A stretch of DNA of 64,000 nt from JARYMI01 sp037444845 (GCA_037444845.1 JBBILQ010000006.1:1-64000), one strand, 5' to 3'. Counted from the stretch's first letter, positions 8,493 through 18,242 are shown. Numbers and translations are program-made. Notes: generated by a model not told the origin, from the sequence alone.

Positions 8493-8735
8493 AATTATTC
8501 CTCCGTTTTGAGCAAGCAATATCAAGCGGCTGCTATTTTACCAAAGGCGAGAGGTCCATGAAAATCCCTACGCTTATACCCGAGGGGTGGCGTGGTTCGG
8601 GGGCCCCCGCCGACCCGAGCGTTTGATGCCGTCCATCTTTCCACTTACCGACAAATAACATGGATCGCGAGGGAGCGCCGGGGGAGAACCACGACAAGAC
8701 CCGTCGGGCAGTTTCAGAGGCAATTTCGGGGGCAT

Positions 8736-8763
8736 TTGACAATCGCTGGCCGTCCGTTAGAAT
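8736..8763 (+). promoter_or_regulatory. Sigma70 promoter of the flippase-like gene
   Basis: TTGACA, 16 bases, then TAGAAT. The start codon at 8772 is 8 bases beyond the -10 box, so transcription should start within about two bases of the ATG. No ribosome-binding sequence can fit. Confidence 0.75.
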
Positions 8764-8771
8764 AGGCTCTG

Positions 8772-9791
8772 ATGCAGCGAAACAGGCTCGTTTACATCGC
8801 TCTTTCAGCCCTGGTCTCAGTTGTCCTCCTCTGGCTCTTGCTTTCCCGCATCGAAACGCGTGACGTCATCGAGACATTTTCCCGCATCTACGTCCCGGCT
8901 GTCATTGTTTACGTGTTTGTCGCCCTCGCCGGGGCGTGGCTTCGCGCCTGGCGCTACAAGCTGCTGCTCCTTCCTCAAAAAATAACCTGGGGAAATATTC
9001 TCCTCGTGACCTTTATCCGGAACAGTCTGATCGACCTTCTTCCTGCAAGGATAGGGTCGCTCTCTTATATTTATGTCCTTAACCGTCGGCTCAATTTTCC
9101 TTTTGAAACCGCCACATCCACTTTTGTCGTCGCCCTTGTCCTGGACTTCCTGACACTCAGCCCCTTTCTTATTGTTGCGATCATTGCCGTGGGCGTTGGC
9201 ACGACGGCCGTTTCCACATTCACCCTCCTCTGGGTGGCCGTTCTCTTTTTTCTAATCGTCTTCTTTTTCCTCTGGCAAATTAAGCCGATTTCGCGGCTGC
9301 TTTTTCGAATTTTCCAGCGCATGATGGCAGCCACAAAGCTGGAGAAAAGGCGGGGAACCAGGCTGGCCAGAGAAAAATTCGAGCTGACGATCGAGAGCCT
9401 TTCTCTCATCCAAGAACGCAAGGTCTACATACCTATTTTCCTCCTCTCGCTCTGCATCCGCCTGGCCAAGTATGTCTCGGTCTTTGCACTTTTTTTCGGG
9501 TTGCTGCGCAGCCACGGCTACTCCTTCCAGGAACTGAGCTTCTGGACGTTTATTCTCGGCCTCAGCGGCGCTGAGCTGACCTCAGCCCTGCCCATCAAGG
9601 GGCTGGCCGGTTTCGGGACCTGGGAGTCAGCTTGGGCGCTCACGTTCAGGCTGATGAATTTCGACCCGGGGCTGGCCATCATCTCGGGAATCGGAGTTCA
9701 CTTTCTGACTAACGTCTTCGAGTACTCGCTGGGAATCGCTTCCATCCTCATCCTTGCCTGGCCTTATCTTGCGAAAAAGAAGAGAAAATGA
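8772..9791 (+). CDS. Flippase-like membrane protein (LPG synthase TM region / UPF0104)
   Basis: This protein of 339 residues has about eight hydrophobic segments and matches the lysylphosphatidylglycerol synthetase transmembrane / AglD-like family. Hallmarks are GAWLRAWRYKLLL, the FIRNSLIDLLPARIGSLSY segment and the late GLAGFGTWESAWAL. Family members are thought to flip or handle lipid-linked molecules. The Lys-transfer domain of MprF is absent, so an LPG synthase role is unlikely. The stop overlaps the tldD start by 4 bases (ATGA), so it is in one operon with tldD and tldE. Confidence 0.82.
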   Translation: MQRNRLVYIALSALVSVVLLWLLLSRIETRDVIETFSRIYVPAVIVYVFVALAGAWLRAWRYKLLLLPQKITWGNILLVTFIRNSLIDLLPARIGSLSYIYVLNRRLNFPFETATSTFVVALVLDFLTLSPFLIVAIIAVGVGTTAVSTFTLLWVAVLFFLIVFFFLWQIKPISRLLFRIFQRMMAATKLEKRRGTRLAREKFELTIESLSLIQERKVYIPIFLLSLCIRLAKYVSVFALFFGLLRSHGYSFQELSFWTFILGLSGAELTSALPIKGLAGFGTWESAWALTFRLMNFDPGLAIISGIGVHFLTNVFEYSLGIASILILAWPYLAKKKRK

Positions 9792-11203
9792 CCGCTTTTG
9801 GCGACCATATCAAACTCGCAGCAACCGACCTAATGAAAATCCTGGAGGCGGCGCTTTCCAGGGGCGGCGACTTTGCTGAAATCTACGCCGAACACAGACA
9901 GTTCAGCTTCGTCAACATGGAGGAAGATATCATCAAAGAGACCGCCGAGACAATCAGCCTTGGCCTGGGCGTCCGGGTCGTCTGTGAAGATATAACCGGT
10001 TACGGCTACACCAACGACCTCTCTCTCGATAAAATCCGGAGAGCTGCTCTCACTGCCGCCGCCATTGCCTCGGGCAAGGGAACACAAGGCGTCCCGAGAT
10101 TCGCGCGCGTCCGGATCAAGGGCGATCCGTATCCTGTCAAAGAGCCGTTTCACGAAACCAACCTGTCTCAAAAAATCGCCCTGGTCAAGAAAGCTTATCT
10201 GGCCTGCCAGAAGTCGAGTCAGAAAATAAAGAAAGTGAAGGCCGGGCTTCAAGATCACGTCCGGGAGGTGCTCATCGTCAACTCCGCTGGTTTTATCGCT
10301 CGGGACATCCGGCCCCAGGTGAGACTTATCTGCGCGGCTATTGCCGAAAAAGGCAAGCGAAGAGAAATCGGGTTCTGCGGCGGGGGCGGCCGCGTCGGCC
10401 TTGAGTACTTCCGCGATGTGCTCACTCCCGAGCGCATAGGGAAAGAGGCTGCCGAAGACGCCCTGACACTGCTTGAAGCCGTTGAGGCGCCCGCCGGCGA
10501 AATGCCGGTCGTCCTCGCTCCCGGCCACAGCGGCGTCCTCGTTCACGAGGCGGTCGGTCATCTATTAGAGGCTGATTTCAACCGGAAAAAGACCTCGATT
10601 TTCTGGAATAAGCTGGGAAAAAAGGTCGGCAGCGAGATCGTCTCGATCGCCGATGATCCGACCATTCCTTGTTTCCGAGGCTCTTATGCCGTCGATGACG
10701 AGGGAACAGTTCCCCGGAGAACACTCTTGATCACAAAAGGACGAGTCGTGTCCTTCCTCCAGGACAGGCTGTCGGCCAAGCTGATGGGGAGGCCCCTGAC
10801 CGGCCACGGCCGGCGCCAGGATTACACCTGCATTCCCATCCCCAGGATGTCCAACACCTACATCGAAAGAGGCGAGGACGACCCCTCAGATATTATTAGG
10901 TCGGTCTCTAAAGGGATTTACGCTGAAAAGTTTGAAGGCGGCCAGGTCGAGGATTCGGGAAAATTCACCTTCTCCATCAGCTCCGGCCGTCTCATCGAGG
11001 CCGGAAGAGTGACCGCTCCGATCAAGCAGGCCACACTCATCGGCACGAACGTAGACATCCTTCAAAAAATCGTCATGGTCGGCTCCGACCTTTCCTTCGG
11101 GCTCCAGACCGGGACGTGCAGCAAAGAGGGACAGGAAGTTCCTGTGACAGACGGCTGTCCGACGATCAAGATTTCCCGGATGACCGTCGGGGGAAAAAGG
11201 TGA
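9788..11203 (+). CDS. tldD: TldD metalloprotease subunit
   Basis: This protein of 471 residues forms, with TldE/PmbA, a heterodimeric metalloprotease that degrades unfolded peptides and in some bacteria trims peptide precursors such as microcin B17 or the CcdA antitoxin. The zinc motif HExxxH is seen as VLVHEAVGHLLE around residues 250-262, which identifies the catalytic TldD partner. The N-terminal ETAETISLGLGVRVV segment is also typical. It overlaps the upstream flippase-like gene (ATGA) and the downstream tldE (GTGA), so all three are translationally coupled. Length is normal for the family. Confidence 0.93.
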   Translation: MTAFGDHIKLAATDLMKILEAALSRGGDFAEIYAEHRQFSFVNMEEDIIKETAETISLGLGVRVVCEDITGYGYTNDLSLDKIRRAALTAAAIASGKGTQGVPRFARVRIKGDPYPVKEPFHETNLSQKIALVKKAYLACQKSSQKIKKVKAGLQDHVREVLIVNSAGFIARDIRPQVRLICAAIAEKGKRREIGFCGGGGRVGLEYFRDVLTPERIGKEAAEDALTLLEAVEAPAGEMPVVLAPGHSGVLVHEAVGHLLEADFNRKKTSIFWNKLGKKVGSEIVSIADDPTIPCFRGSYAVDDEGTVPRRTLLITKGRVVSFLQDRLSAKLMGRPLTGHGRRQDYTCIPIPRMSNTYIERGEDDPSDIIRSVSKGIYAEKFEGGQVEDSGKFTFSISSGRLIEAGRVTAPIKQATLIGTNVDILQKIVMVGSDLSFGLQTGTCSKEGQEVPVTDGCPTIKISRMTVGGKR

Positions 11204-12546
11204 CGAAGAAAGCCAGAGAAAAAGAGCTGGAGAAACTAGCCGAGCGATTTGTCACGTTTGCCCGGAAAAGCGGTGCCGACGAGGTCGAAATCACGATCAG
11301 TGACGACCGCGAGTTCAGCCTGGACGTCCGGCTGGGAAAGATCGAGAGTTTAGTTGAAGCCGGTTCAAGAGCCCTGGCCCTGAAAGTAATCAAAGGCAAA
11401 AAGACAGCTTTTGCCGCCTCCTCAGACTTCAGCCAGGAGACTCTGAAGCGCCTGATCAAAAACGCCATTGCCCGGGCCGAACTGGCTAATGAGGATGTAT
11501 GCGCAGGACTCCCTCTCGCTTTTTCTGAAAACACGAACGGTGCCGCGCTTGACCTCTTCGACCCTGAAATCAGAGAAATCGAGCCAGACAAAAAGATCGC
11601 CCTGGCTTTAGAGACCGAGCGCATCGCCCTCGAAGACAAGAGAATCACAAACTCACACGGAGCAAGCCTTGTGACGAACGAAATCCTGACTGTCCTGGCC
11701 AATTCCAGGGGTTTCGTTGGATCATACGAACAGACCTTCTGCAGCCTGAGCCTGGGTCTCCAGGCTGGAAAAACTGACAACAAAGCCGAGGACTATTGGT
11801 TCTCGACAGAGCGCTTTTTTGAAAAGCTGGAGCCGCCCGAGTCGGTCGCCCGGAAGGCCGTGGAACGGACGGTTCGCCTGCTTAACCCGAGGAAAATCAA
11901 AACCCAGGCTGTGCCGGTCATTTTCGAACCTCAGATGACCGCCTGGCTTTTAGGCTTCCTTTCCGCTTGCGTTTCCGGCATGGCTGTCTACCAGAAGGCC
12001 ACGTTCCTGGCCGGACGGCTGGGCACACGGATCGGTAACAAGAAAATGACAGTCATCGACAACGGCCTCATCCCCGGACGGCTCGGCACTCGACCGTTTG
12101 ACACGGAAGGAGTGGCCTGTCGAAAGACGACTGTCCTGGACAAGGGAATCCTCCGCCATTATTTGTGCAATACGTACGCCGGCCGCAAACTCAAGCTCCC
12201 GTCCACGGGAAATGCTGACGGCGCGGGCGTCGGCCCGAACAATTTTTATCTTGTCCCGGGATCCCTATCTCCCCAGGAAATCATCGCCTCGACTGAGCGC
12301 GGGCTCATCCTGACGCGCACGATTGGCCACGGACTCAACCCTGCGACGGGCGACATCTCGAGAGGCGCTTTTGGCCTGTGGGTGGAAAAAGGAGAGGTTG
12401 CCTATCCGGTCGCAGAAGTCACTGTCTCTGGAAACCTGGAGAACATTTTAAGGAATATCGAGGCCGTGGGGAACGACCCCGATTTTCGAACCGCTGTCTG
12501 CGGACCAACCATCAAAGTCGCCGAGCTCGTCGTTGCCGGCGAGTAG
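11200..12546 (+). CDS. pmbA: TldE/PmbA, non-catalytic partner of TldD
   Basis: This protein of 448 residues belongs to the same family as TldD but lacks the HExxxH motif, as expected for TldE, which shapes the proteolytic chamber. Segments such as ALALKVIKGKKTAFAASSDF, LSACVSGMAVYQKATFLAG and the C-terminal GNLENILRNIEAVGND fit. The GTG at 11200 is chosen because it overlaps the tldD stop as GTGA; the longer frame would run deep into tldD. It converges on the nitroreductase gene with 2 bases between the stops. Confidence 0.92.
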   Translation: MTKKAREKELEKLAERFVTFARKSGADEVEITISDDREFSLDVRLGKIESLVEAGSRALALKVIKGKKTAFAASSDFSQETLKRLIKNAIARAELANEDVCAGLPLAFSENTNGAALDLFDPEIREIEPDKKIALALETERIALEDKRITNSHGASLVTNEILTVLANSRGFVGSYEQTFCSLSLGLQAGKTDNKAEDYWFSTERFFEKLEPPESVARKAVERTVRLLNPRKIKTQAVPVIFEPQMTAWLLGFLSACVSGMAVYQKATFLAGRLGTRIGNKKMTVIDNGLIPGRLGTRPFDTEGVACRKTTVLDKGILRHYLCNTYAGRKLKLPSTGNADGAGVGPNNFYLVPGSLSPQEIIASTERGLILTRTIGHGLNPATGDISRGAFGLWVEKGEVAYPVAEVTVSGNLENILRNIEAVGNDPDFRTAVCGPTIKVAELVVAGE

Positions 12547-12548
12547 AA

Positions 12549-13127
12549 TTATCCAAATCGATTGAAATGAAGGATATTCTTAAGGTTTCTCTTTGGCACG
12601 TGAAGCACCCCGGCTTCATCCTTCCAGTATTTCACCGACTCTTGCAGCTCCTCGGCCACCGGGTTTTCAGCAGGATAGCCGAGGGCTAAGACGCTATCGA
12701 CTCTGTATTCTTCGGGAACGGCCAAGATTTCCGCGACTTTCTCCCTGTCCACGGAGATCAGCCAGCATGACCCTATCCCTTCCTCCCAGGCAGCGAGAGT
12801 CATGTTTTCCATGGCCGCGCCGACATCGTACTCATACCCTTTTTCCCTCACCCTCAGGTTGACCAGGCATATGATATAGGCCGCTGGCTCGTGTCCAGGC
12901 TCAGGGTCTCCTCGAGGTGTGATGTATCCGGCCCAGCGCAAGCAGGGGAAAATTGCGGCTCGCACCTCATTGTCGTCAACGGCCACAAACTCAAGGGGCT
13001 GAAGGTTTCCCGCAGATGGAGCCAGCCTGCCCGCGTTGACGATTTTTTCCAGCACAGGGCGGGGAACGGGCGCAGCCTGAAACTGGCGGATTGTCCGCCG
13101 CCTGAGGATGAAATCATAAACGCTCAT
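12549..13127 (-). CDS. Nitroreductase-family flavoprotein
   Basis: This protein of 192 residues has the family start (FILRRRTIRQFQAAPVPR) with the FMN-phosphate-binding Arg cluster. APSAGNLQPLEFVAV follows, and GIGSCWLISVDREKVAEIL sits in the second half. It should bind FMN and reduce a nitro, quinone or similar acceptor with NAD(P)H. The physiological substrate is unknown. It lies 5 bases downstream of the DUF362 gene, so the two are probably co-transcribed. Confidence 0.88.
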   Translation of the reverse strand: MSVYDFILRRRTIRQFQAAPVPRPVLEKIVNAGRLAPSAGNLQPLEFVAVDDNEVRAAIFPCLRWAGYITPRGDPEPGHEPAAYIICLVNLRVREKGYEYDVGAAMENMTLAAWEEGIGSCWLISVDREKVAEILAVPEEYRVDSVLALGYPAENPVAEELQESVKYWKDEAGVLHVPKRNLKNILHFNRFG

Positions 13128-13132
13128 CAGGA

Positions 13133-14131
13133 TTATCCCTGAGCCAGTATCCCTTTGAGTTTTTCTGCATACAGGCGGCTCGGCTCATCCGGGGTCACGA
13201 ACTCAATCTGTCCAGGAGACGAGATGCCCAGGCCGAGCTCGACGGCCCGGCTGATCTGCTCCTGCTCAAAAATGCGGCTGTTCATGATGGTCTCGTTGGA
13301 GCCGAGCTCCTTCAGGATGGCCACGCCCACCGCGTCCACGGCGACGCGGTCTGTGCCGCCGACAAACACATCGGCCTCAGCTTTTTTGCCCGTTGAGGGC
13401 CCGCCGTCCACAAAAGCCTCAATCCCGTCCATGATGATGAGCTGCGGCGAGTAAGCAACGTTGATTTCGGCAATCATTTTCCTCATGTCCGGCGACCGGT
13501 GGAGCGTCCGCATCAGTTTCTTGGGCGTCACGCCCACAGAAAGTTTTAAGGACATCGTAAAAACCCCGCCGTATTGATGGGTCTTCAGGCAGCACGTTGA
13601 AACGATCGTCTCGGCTTCCACGACAGGACGGGGCACGTCAAACCCCTCCGGCCAGTGATTGGCAGGCGGGTTGAAATGAACCCAATCGGCCTCGGCCAGG
13701 TCTTCAAAATTGATAACCTCAAACCCCAACTCTTTGGCGAGATCGAAGATCCCTTTGTCCTCCATGACTTTTTGGGTCGGCGGCGGGCCGCTCCGCTCCC
13801 CTACGGTGACCGCTGCCGCCCCGCGGGCCTTGATTTCCTGGATGAGCGCAACAAGGGTGTCGTTGTGAGTGGAAGCCGGGAACGGGTCGGCCGTGTTGAA
13901 ATTCGGTTTGACCAAAACCTTTTCCTCTTTCATCGACGCGAAATCAAGGAGGCGCAGAGCCTCTTTCACCGCTCTCTTGCGGTCACCGGTCTTGATCAGA
14001 GCAATTTCCGTCTTCTTCTGAATATTCATCGACAGACCCCTAAGGCGCAGGACCGGCACGGCGGCCACTCCGGCCAGCGACGCCTTGAGAAATTCCCTTC
14101 GTTTGAGTGATGATGTCTTTTTCTTGCTCAT
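13133..14131 (-). CDS. Tat-exported DUF362 protein
   Basis: The protein (332 residues) opens with a twin-arginine signal (SLKRREFLKASLAG), which implies export in folded form, perhaps with a cofactor. The body matches DUF362: VLVKPNFNTADPFPASTH, GERSGPPPTQKVMED, STCCLKTHQYGGVFTMSLK and the late VGGTDRVAVDAVG. DUF362 proteins often carry ferredoxin domains; none is visible here. The function is undefined. An AAAGGGA ribosome site precedes the ATG. The nitroreductase follows after 5 bases, which suggests a redox context. Confidence 0.8.
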   Translation of the reverse strand: MSKKKTSSLKRREFLKASLAGVAAVPVLRLRGLSMNIQKKTEIALIKTGDRKRAVKEALRLLDFASMKEEKVLVKPNFNTADPFPASTHNDTLVALIQEIKARGAAAVTVGERSGPPPTQKVMEDKGIFDLAKELGFEVINFEDLAEADWVHFNPPANHWPEGFDVPRPVVEAETIVSTCCLKTHQYGGVFTMSLKLSVGVTPKKLMRTLHRSPDMRKMIAEINVAYSPQLIIMDGIEAFVDGGPSTGKKAEADVFVGGTDRVAVDAVGVAILKELGSNETIMNSRIFEQEQISRAVELGLGISSPGQIEFVTPDEPSRLYAEKLKGILAQG

Positions 14132-14162
14132 GACATTTCCCTTTCTTAAGGCAGAGATTTTA

Positions 14163-15350
14163 TCACGTCATTCCGCGCCGATCAACGTCAATCGGCCGGG
14201 GCGACGGCGCCTTGAGAGTGAAGAGAATGCTGAAAAGGAACAGGGTGCTGCCGGCGATCACGTACATCGTCCTGTAGCCAAAGAGGTCGGAAACCCAGCC
14301 GAACAACGGCGAGCCCAGGCCCATCCCGATGTCGAAAAGGGAGAGGTAGAGGCTGAGGGCCAGACCTTTGTTCTCCCGGCCGAGGATGTCGATGATGTAG
14401 GTGCTGAGCGCCGGAAAAATAAGGCCCTGGCCAAACCCGCCGATAAACCCAGTGAGAAGGAGCATTCCCTGGCTCTGGACCCGGGAGATGAACAGACAAT
14501 TCAGGCTGATGATGAGGGCCGCAGGAAAGATGACCTGTTTCCGGCCGTAGCGGTCCGAGATATCGCCGATCCAGAGCCGTGTCAGGATGGCTGCAGCCGA
14601 GAATGTTAAGAAAAACGGCCCCACCCTCTCGACGGGGATAGACTTTCCGAAGAGGGCGATGAAATAGACGACGGCGCTCCTGACAGCCCCATGAAAAACC
14701 GGCAGGGAAGCAACGAGGACGAGCGAAGTCAGGGGGAGCAGGTGGAGAAGGTTGGGCCCGGAGCTCTTTTCCGGGACGGCCGGCCGCGAGGCTTCTTTTG
14801 TCGCCAGGATTGAAAGAAAGGCAAGCCCGAGGAAAACCGAGCTCACCAAGAAGAGCGAGTTGAACCCATATTGGCGGACAAGCTCCTCGGCCAGGATCGG
14901 CCCCAGGGCACTCGACGCAAGCCCGGCCACGCCGACGATGCCCATCGAATGGGCCAACTTCTCCACAGGGGCGAGGTCAGAACAGATGGTGATGGTCGCG
15001 GTCATGCTTATTCCCCAGCCCACGCCCATCAGGGCTCTCAGGGCAATCGGAAACAACCCGGCGTCGCGAATGAGATGGAAAAGGGGAAGTACGAGGAGCA
15101 GCAGCCCGATGCCGGAGAGCGAAACCTCCTTCCTGCCTCGGACGTCGATCATCCGGCCAAAAAAAGGCCTGATAAAGATAGCCATCAAGCTGTGGATGCC
15201 CATGATCAGGCCGACGCGGCTCTCCGAAGGGTCAAACTTCTTGAGAAAAAGCGGAAAGATGAAAAACAGGCTGACGCTCATGAAGAGGAAAAAATAGCCC
15301 AAGAGGGCCAGCCAGAAGTTTCGATTCCAGTAAGTTTCCGTGCGGCTCAT
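14163..15350 (-). CDS. MFS transporter
   Basis: This protein of 395 residues has about twelve hydrophobic segments. The MFS loop 2-3 signature is GRMIDVRGRKEVSLSG, and the equivalent in the second half is GDISDRYGRKQVIF, so both six-helix halves are intact. It is an inner-membrane secondary transporter, perhaps for drugs or sugars; substrate cannot be read. It has its own promoter at 15367-15395, overlapping the dead aldolase fragment. Confidence 0.88.
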   Translation of the reverse strand: MSRTETYWNRNFWLALLGYFFLFMSVSLFFIFPLFLKKFDPSESRVGLIMGIHSLMAIFIRPFFGRMIDVRGRKEVSLSGIGLLLLVLPLFHLIRDAGLFPIALRALMGVGWGISMTATITICSDLAPVEKLAHSMGIVGVAGLASSALGPILAEELVRQYGFNSLFLVSSVFLGLAFLSILATKEASRPAVPEKSSGPNLLHLLPLTSLVLVASLPVFHGAVRSAVVYFIALFGKSIPVERVGPFFLTFSAAAILTRLWIGDISDRYGRKQVIFPAALIISLNCLFISRVQSQGMLLLTGFIGGFGQGLIFPALSTYIIDILGRENKGLALSLYLSLFDIGMGLGSPLFGWVSDLFGYRTMYVIAGSTLFLFSILFTLKAPSPRPIDVDRRGMT

Positions 15351-15366
15351 TTTCCGATTCCGGGGA

Positions 15367-15395
15367 ATTTTACCAGGATACTTTTTTTATACCAA
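15367..15395 (-). promoter_or_regulatory. Sigma70 promoter of the MFS gene
   Basis: On the minus strand: TTGGTA, a 17-base spacer, TAAAAT, then 16 bases to the ATG at 15350. The -35 half overlaps the last codons of the upstream aldolase remnant. Confidence 0.6.
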
Positions 15396-15728
15396 GGAGT
15401 CCATCAGGTTTTTGGCCCTGAGAGAGAGAAGGTTCCAATTCTCCTCCCGGCAGACCCGAATCATGTCGAAATTTGCGACCGGGGAGACGAGGAAATCGGC
15501 TCCGGCCCGGATGGCCTCCATGGCTGTTTTCAGGTTCAAGACTGTTCCCGCGCCCACGAGAATTCCCTGAGTCTTTTCCCTGGATAAAAAAGCAATAATC
15601 CCAAGAGCGCCGGGCGTGGTCATGGTGATTTCAAGGGCTTTCACTCCGCCCCGTTCAAGAGCTTCAATCACCTTGAAGACTTTTTTCTCGTCCGACATCC
15701 TGATGACGGCGATGACCTTCAGGGTCAT
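15387..15728 (-). pseudogene. Truncated KDPG/KHG aldolase (eda) remnant
   Basis: The frame gives about 113 residues that match the first half of 2-keto-3-deoxy-6-phosphogluconate aldolase: KVIAVIRMSDEKKVF, GGVKALEITMTTPGAL, GILVGAGTVLN, AGADFLVSPVANF. It then ends with an unrelated tail. The second half of the TIM barrel is missing, including the Schiff-base Lys in the usual VKxFP stretch. The usual first few residues before KVIAVIR are missing too. It cannot be an active aldolase. It is fused out of frame to the kinase remnant upstream. Confidence 0.8.
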
Positions 15729-16038
15729 AGATAACCTTGGATGGCCGTTGGTTGGCCCCTGTTTCCGCAAAGTAAACGCCCAGTCTTCTCCCATGCCTAA
15801 GTATATACATTGTATCTACATTCCATCGTCTTAGCTCAGCGCAAGCGGCGTCGCCGAGTTCATTTTCAGGAACGACGGATATGTACCTTACTTTATGTCC
15901 GAAGAGCGCCATGGAAACAGCCACGTTGGCCTCTCCCCCTCCAAAGCGAGCGATCAACGAGGGCGACTGGAAGAGCCTCTCCTGGGCCGGCGGCGATAGC
16001 CTGAGCATGATCTCCCCAAAAGTCGCAATCTTCTTCAT
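15664..16038 (-). pseudogene. Truncated 2-keto-3-deoxygluconate kinase (kdgK, PfkB family) remnant
   Basis: From the ATG at 16038 (with GGGAGAA upstream) the frame reads MKKIATFGEIMLRLSPP, ARFGGGEANVAVSMALFGHK and VRYISVVPENELGDAACAELRR, a clear PfkB/KdgK N-terminus. After VIYDP, where the family continues for over 200 residues, the DNA passes directly into the start of an aldolase in another frame. The anion-hole/GAGD motif that holds the catalytic Asp is lost. The simplest explanation is one deletion joining kdgK to eda. Confidence 0.8.
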
Positions 16039-16137
16039 ATTCTCCCTGTCCAGAGGTGCTTCAAAGCCAAGAGTCAGGCTCTGTTTTGTATCATATCTGA
16101 GGACGGAGATCAACTCGGCGAAAAACCGTGGAAGAGC

Positions 16138-18210
16138 TTACTCTCTTGCTTCTTCGAGGAGCTTTCTTACTTCGGGTTGTTCAGGGTTCAGGCGGAGCGA
16201 CGCCTCCAAGGCCTTCCTGGCTTCGTCTTTTTTCCCGACTTTCATGAAGCAGAACCCCAGGGTGTTGAGAAGGTTAATGTCGCTGTCGTAGATGGCGTTT
16301 CCGGCAAGGAGGCTGGCGATGGCTTGATCATACTCTCCCAGCCCCAGATAGGCCCGGCCCTTAATGAAATAGTAATCAAACAAGAATTTCTCTTCACCCT
16401 TGAGCCCTTCGACAAGCTCCAGGGCCCGGGCAGGCTTTTTGACCTTGACAAGGAAGTTGCTGAAATAAGCGAGGCCTTCTTTGTAAGCAGGCGCAAGGCT
16501 GTGAGCCTTCTCGTACGAAGCCTCGGCTTTGTCAAGCTCGCCGGCTTTATCATATTGATCGGCGATCATGTAGAAATAAACGTAAGCGTTGGCCAGAGGA
16601 AACGTCTTGGCTATCACAACCGGTCGAGGGAGGGATGCGGCGGGCGAGAGGATGAAGTTCGCTTTTCCTTCAGCCACCGTGACCGCCTCCTTTCCAATTA
16701 GATGCACGGTCATCTCATAATAGTTGGGTGTAAGCTCAGCGGCCGGCAAAGAGTACTCAATCACCGCCTGAGAACGAGAAACTCGACCTGCCAACGCCAG
16801 GTTGTATATTTTTTCAGTCGGCTGAGCGCCCTCGAGACCTCGCACCGCGATTTTAGCTGAGCCCGAATCTCGCAGCTCTTCCGGGATATTCTCCACAGCG
16901 AACGTAACAGCGATTTGATCGGCCCGGGTGAACGTGTTCTTGGAGTCGATAATAAGCCTCTTATTGTTGAGTTTGAAGGGAGCATGGAGATCAATTGCTG
17001 TCTCTTCCAGGCCATAGCCGAGCCACGGCCCGGCGATCCTCGGCCCATTTCCCTTCAGAACGGCGATGTCCTTTTCATAGACGCTGAACTCCTTGCTCAC
17101 CGAATTCCTGGCCAGGATGGCCAGCTTGAAATCTCCTTCGATGACGGGGAAAGAGTCCTGGAGGCAGATGCCGCCTGCCCTGACCACAGGATCGTCCTCG
17201 GGCGAATAATAAAAAGGGAAATCTTTGCTGTACTGATAGATGATTTTCTCTCCGTTTCGCAGGCTAACGTCGATCGAGTAATTGCAGTAGTATTGATTCT
17301 TCGGCTGGTAGAAATCGACTGAGACCGATTTGGGAAAGAGCGAAAAATGAATAAAATAAATGCCCATTTGTGGATCAGGGATCACTTCAGCCAGCCCGTC
17401 AATGTCGACGTAGTTTGTCAGATACTCTGTGCTGACCATGCCCCGGTAATTCAGAAAATGCGTGGCGTAGGAGGGGCTGACAGCTTTCCGGGGAGAGTTG
17501 ATAATATCGGCCAGGATAAGGTCAGTCCTCAACAAAGGTTGAAAACTTGCGGGTGCCTCGCCAGGAATCGGGGACAGGGCAAGCGGGGCGACGGTGGGGG
17601 CAAACTCCTTTAGTTTCTCATAAAGGGCCTGGTAGTCAGCAGGGTCGAGGCCCTGCCTGTCCACGAGCAAACTGGCGGGCCCGTCTGAAATCGGGCTGTA
17701 GAGCTTAAACTCGCCGATGCCGCCTTTCTGGAAAAAAAGGAGCCCGAAATAGGTCGGCAGGCCCTTCTCCGGGTCGCCGTAATAAAACCAGGCTTCGCAG
17801 GGGTGTATTCCCCTGACTTCGGTGTGCCTTTCGCGGCTGACCGGAGGACCAAGAAGAATGCTGATTTTTCCCATGTCCGTCATCCAGCCTTCGCGCGTCG
17901 TCCCTCTTCCAAACTGTCTGTTGGCCGCGAGGAAGCGGTTGATGATTTCCTCCTTGTATTCATTCTGAGGGGTGCCGGCCGTCGGGTCGCGCTGCTTCCA
18001 GAAAGCCTCGATGAAGATGTCCCTTTCCCGGTCGCTCGATAGCTTCTGGAAGACTTCGGTCTCCTCGGAAAGGATGATGTATCGTGTCAGGTTGAGCCAG
18101 TCGCGGTATTTTTGCGGCAGCGCCTCTTCCTCCAGCTTTTTCTGCCCCGCGAGACAAAGAGGAAAAAGAAGCGCCGCTAGGCAGAGGAATGCTTTTCTCT
18201 TTATCTTCAT
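16138..18210 (-). CDS. Exported GWxTD-domain protein with C-terminal TPRs
   Basis: This protein of 690 residues has a signal peptide (AFLCLAALLFPLCLAGQKK). The GWxTD domain follows (FWKQRDPTAGTPQNEYKEE, REGWMTDMGKISILLGPP) and is repeated-structure rich to about residue 500. The C-terminal 130 residues hold TPR-like repeats (AEASYEKAHSLAPAYKEGL, EARKALEASLRLNPEQPE). GWxTD proteins are common in Acidobacteria, Aminicenantes and Bacteroidetes, have no settled function and are usually extracytoplasmic. The gene has a strong promoter (18243-18271). It ends about 100 bases before the kdgK remnant and is not clearly linked to it. Confidence 0.85.
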   Translation of the reverse strand: MKIKRKAFLCLAALLFPLCLAGQKKLEEEALPQKYRDWLNLTRYIILSEETEVFQKLSSDRERDIFIEAFWKQRDPTAGTPQNEYKEEIINRFLAANRQFGRGTTREGWMTDMGKISILLGPPVSRERHTEVRGIHPCEAWFYYGDPEKGLPTYFGLLFFQKGGIGEFKLYSPISDGPASLLVDRQGLDPADYQALYEKLKEFAPTVAPLALSPIPGEAPASFQPLLRTDLILADIINSPRKAVSPSYATHFLNYRGMVSTEYLTNYVDIDGLAEVIPDPQMGIYFIHFSLFPKSVSVDFYQPKNQYYCNYSIDVSLRNGEKIIYQYSKDFPFYYSPEDDPVVRAGGICLQDSFPVIEGDFKLAILARNSVSKEFSVYEKDIAVLKGNGPRIAGPWLGYGLEETAIDLHAPFKLNNKRLIIDSKNTFTRADQIAVTFAVENIPEELRDSGSAKIAVRGLEGAQPTEKIYNLALAGRVSRSQAVIEYSLPAAELTPNYYEMTVHLIGKEAVTVAEGKANFILSPAASLPRPVVIAKTFPLANAYVYFYMIADQYDKAGELDKAEASYEKAHSLAPAYKEGLAYFSNFLVKVKKPARALELVEGLKGEEKFLFDYYFIKGRAYLGLGEYDQAIASLLAGNAIYDSDINLLNTLGFCFMKVGKKDEARKALEASLRLNPEQPEVRKLLEEARE

Positions 18211-18242
18211 CGAGCTGATAGAAAGAGCTTTTATAAAACAAA

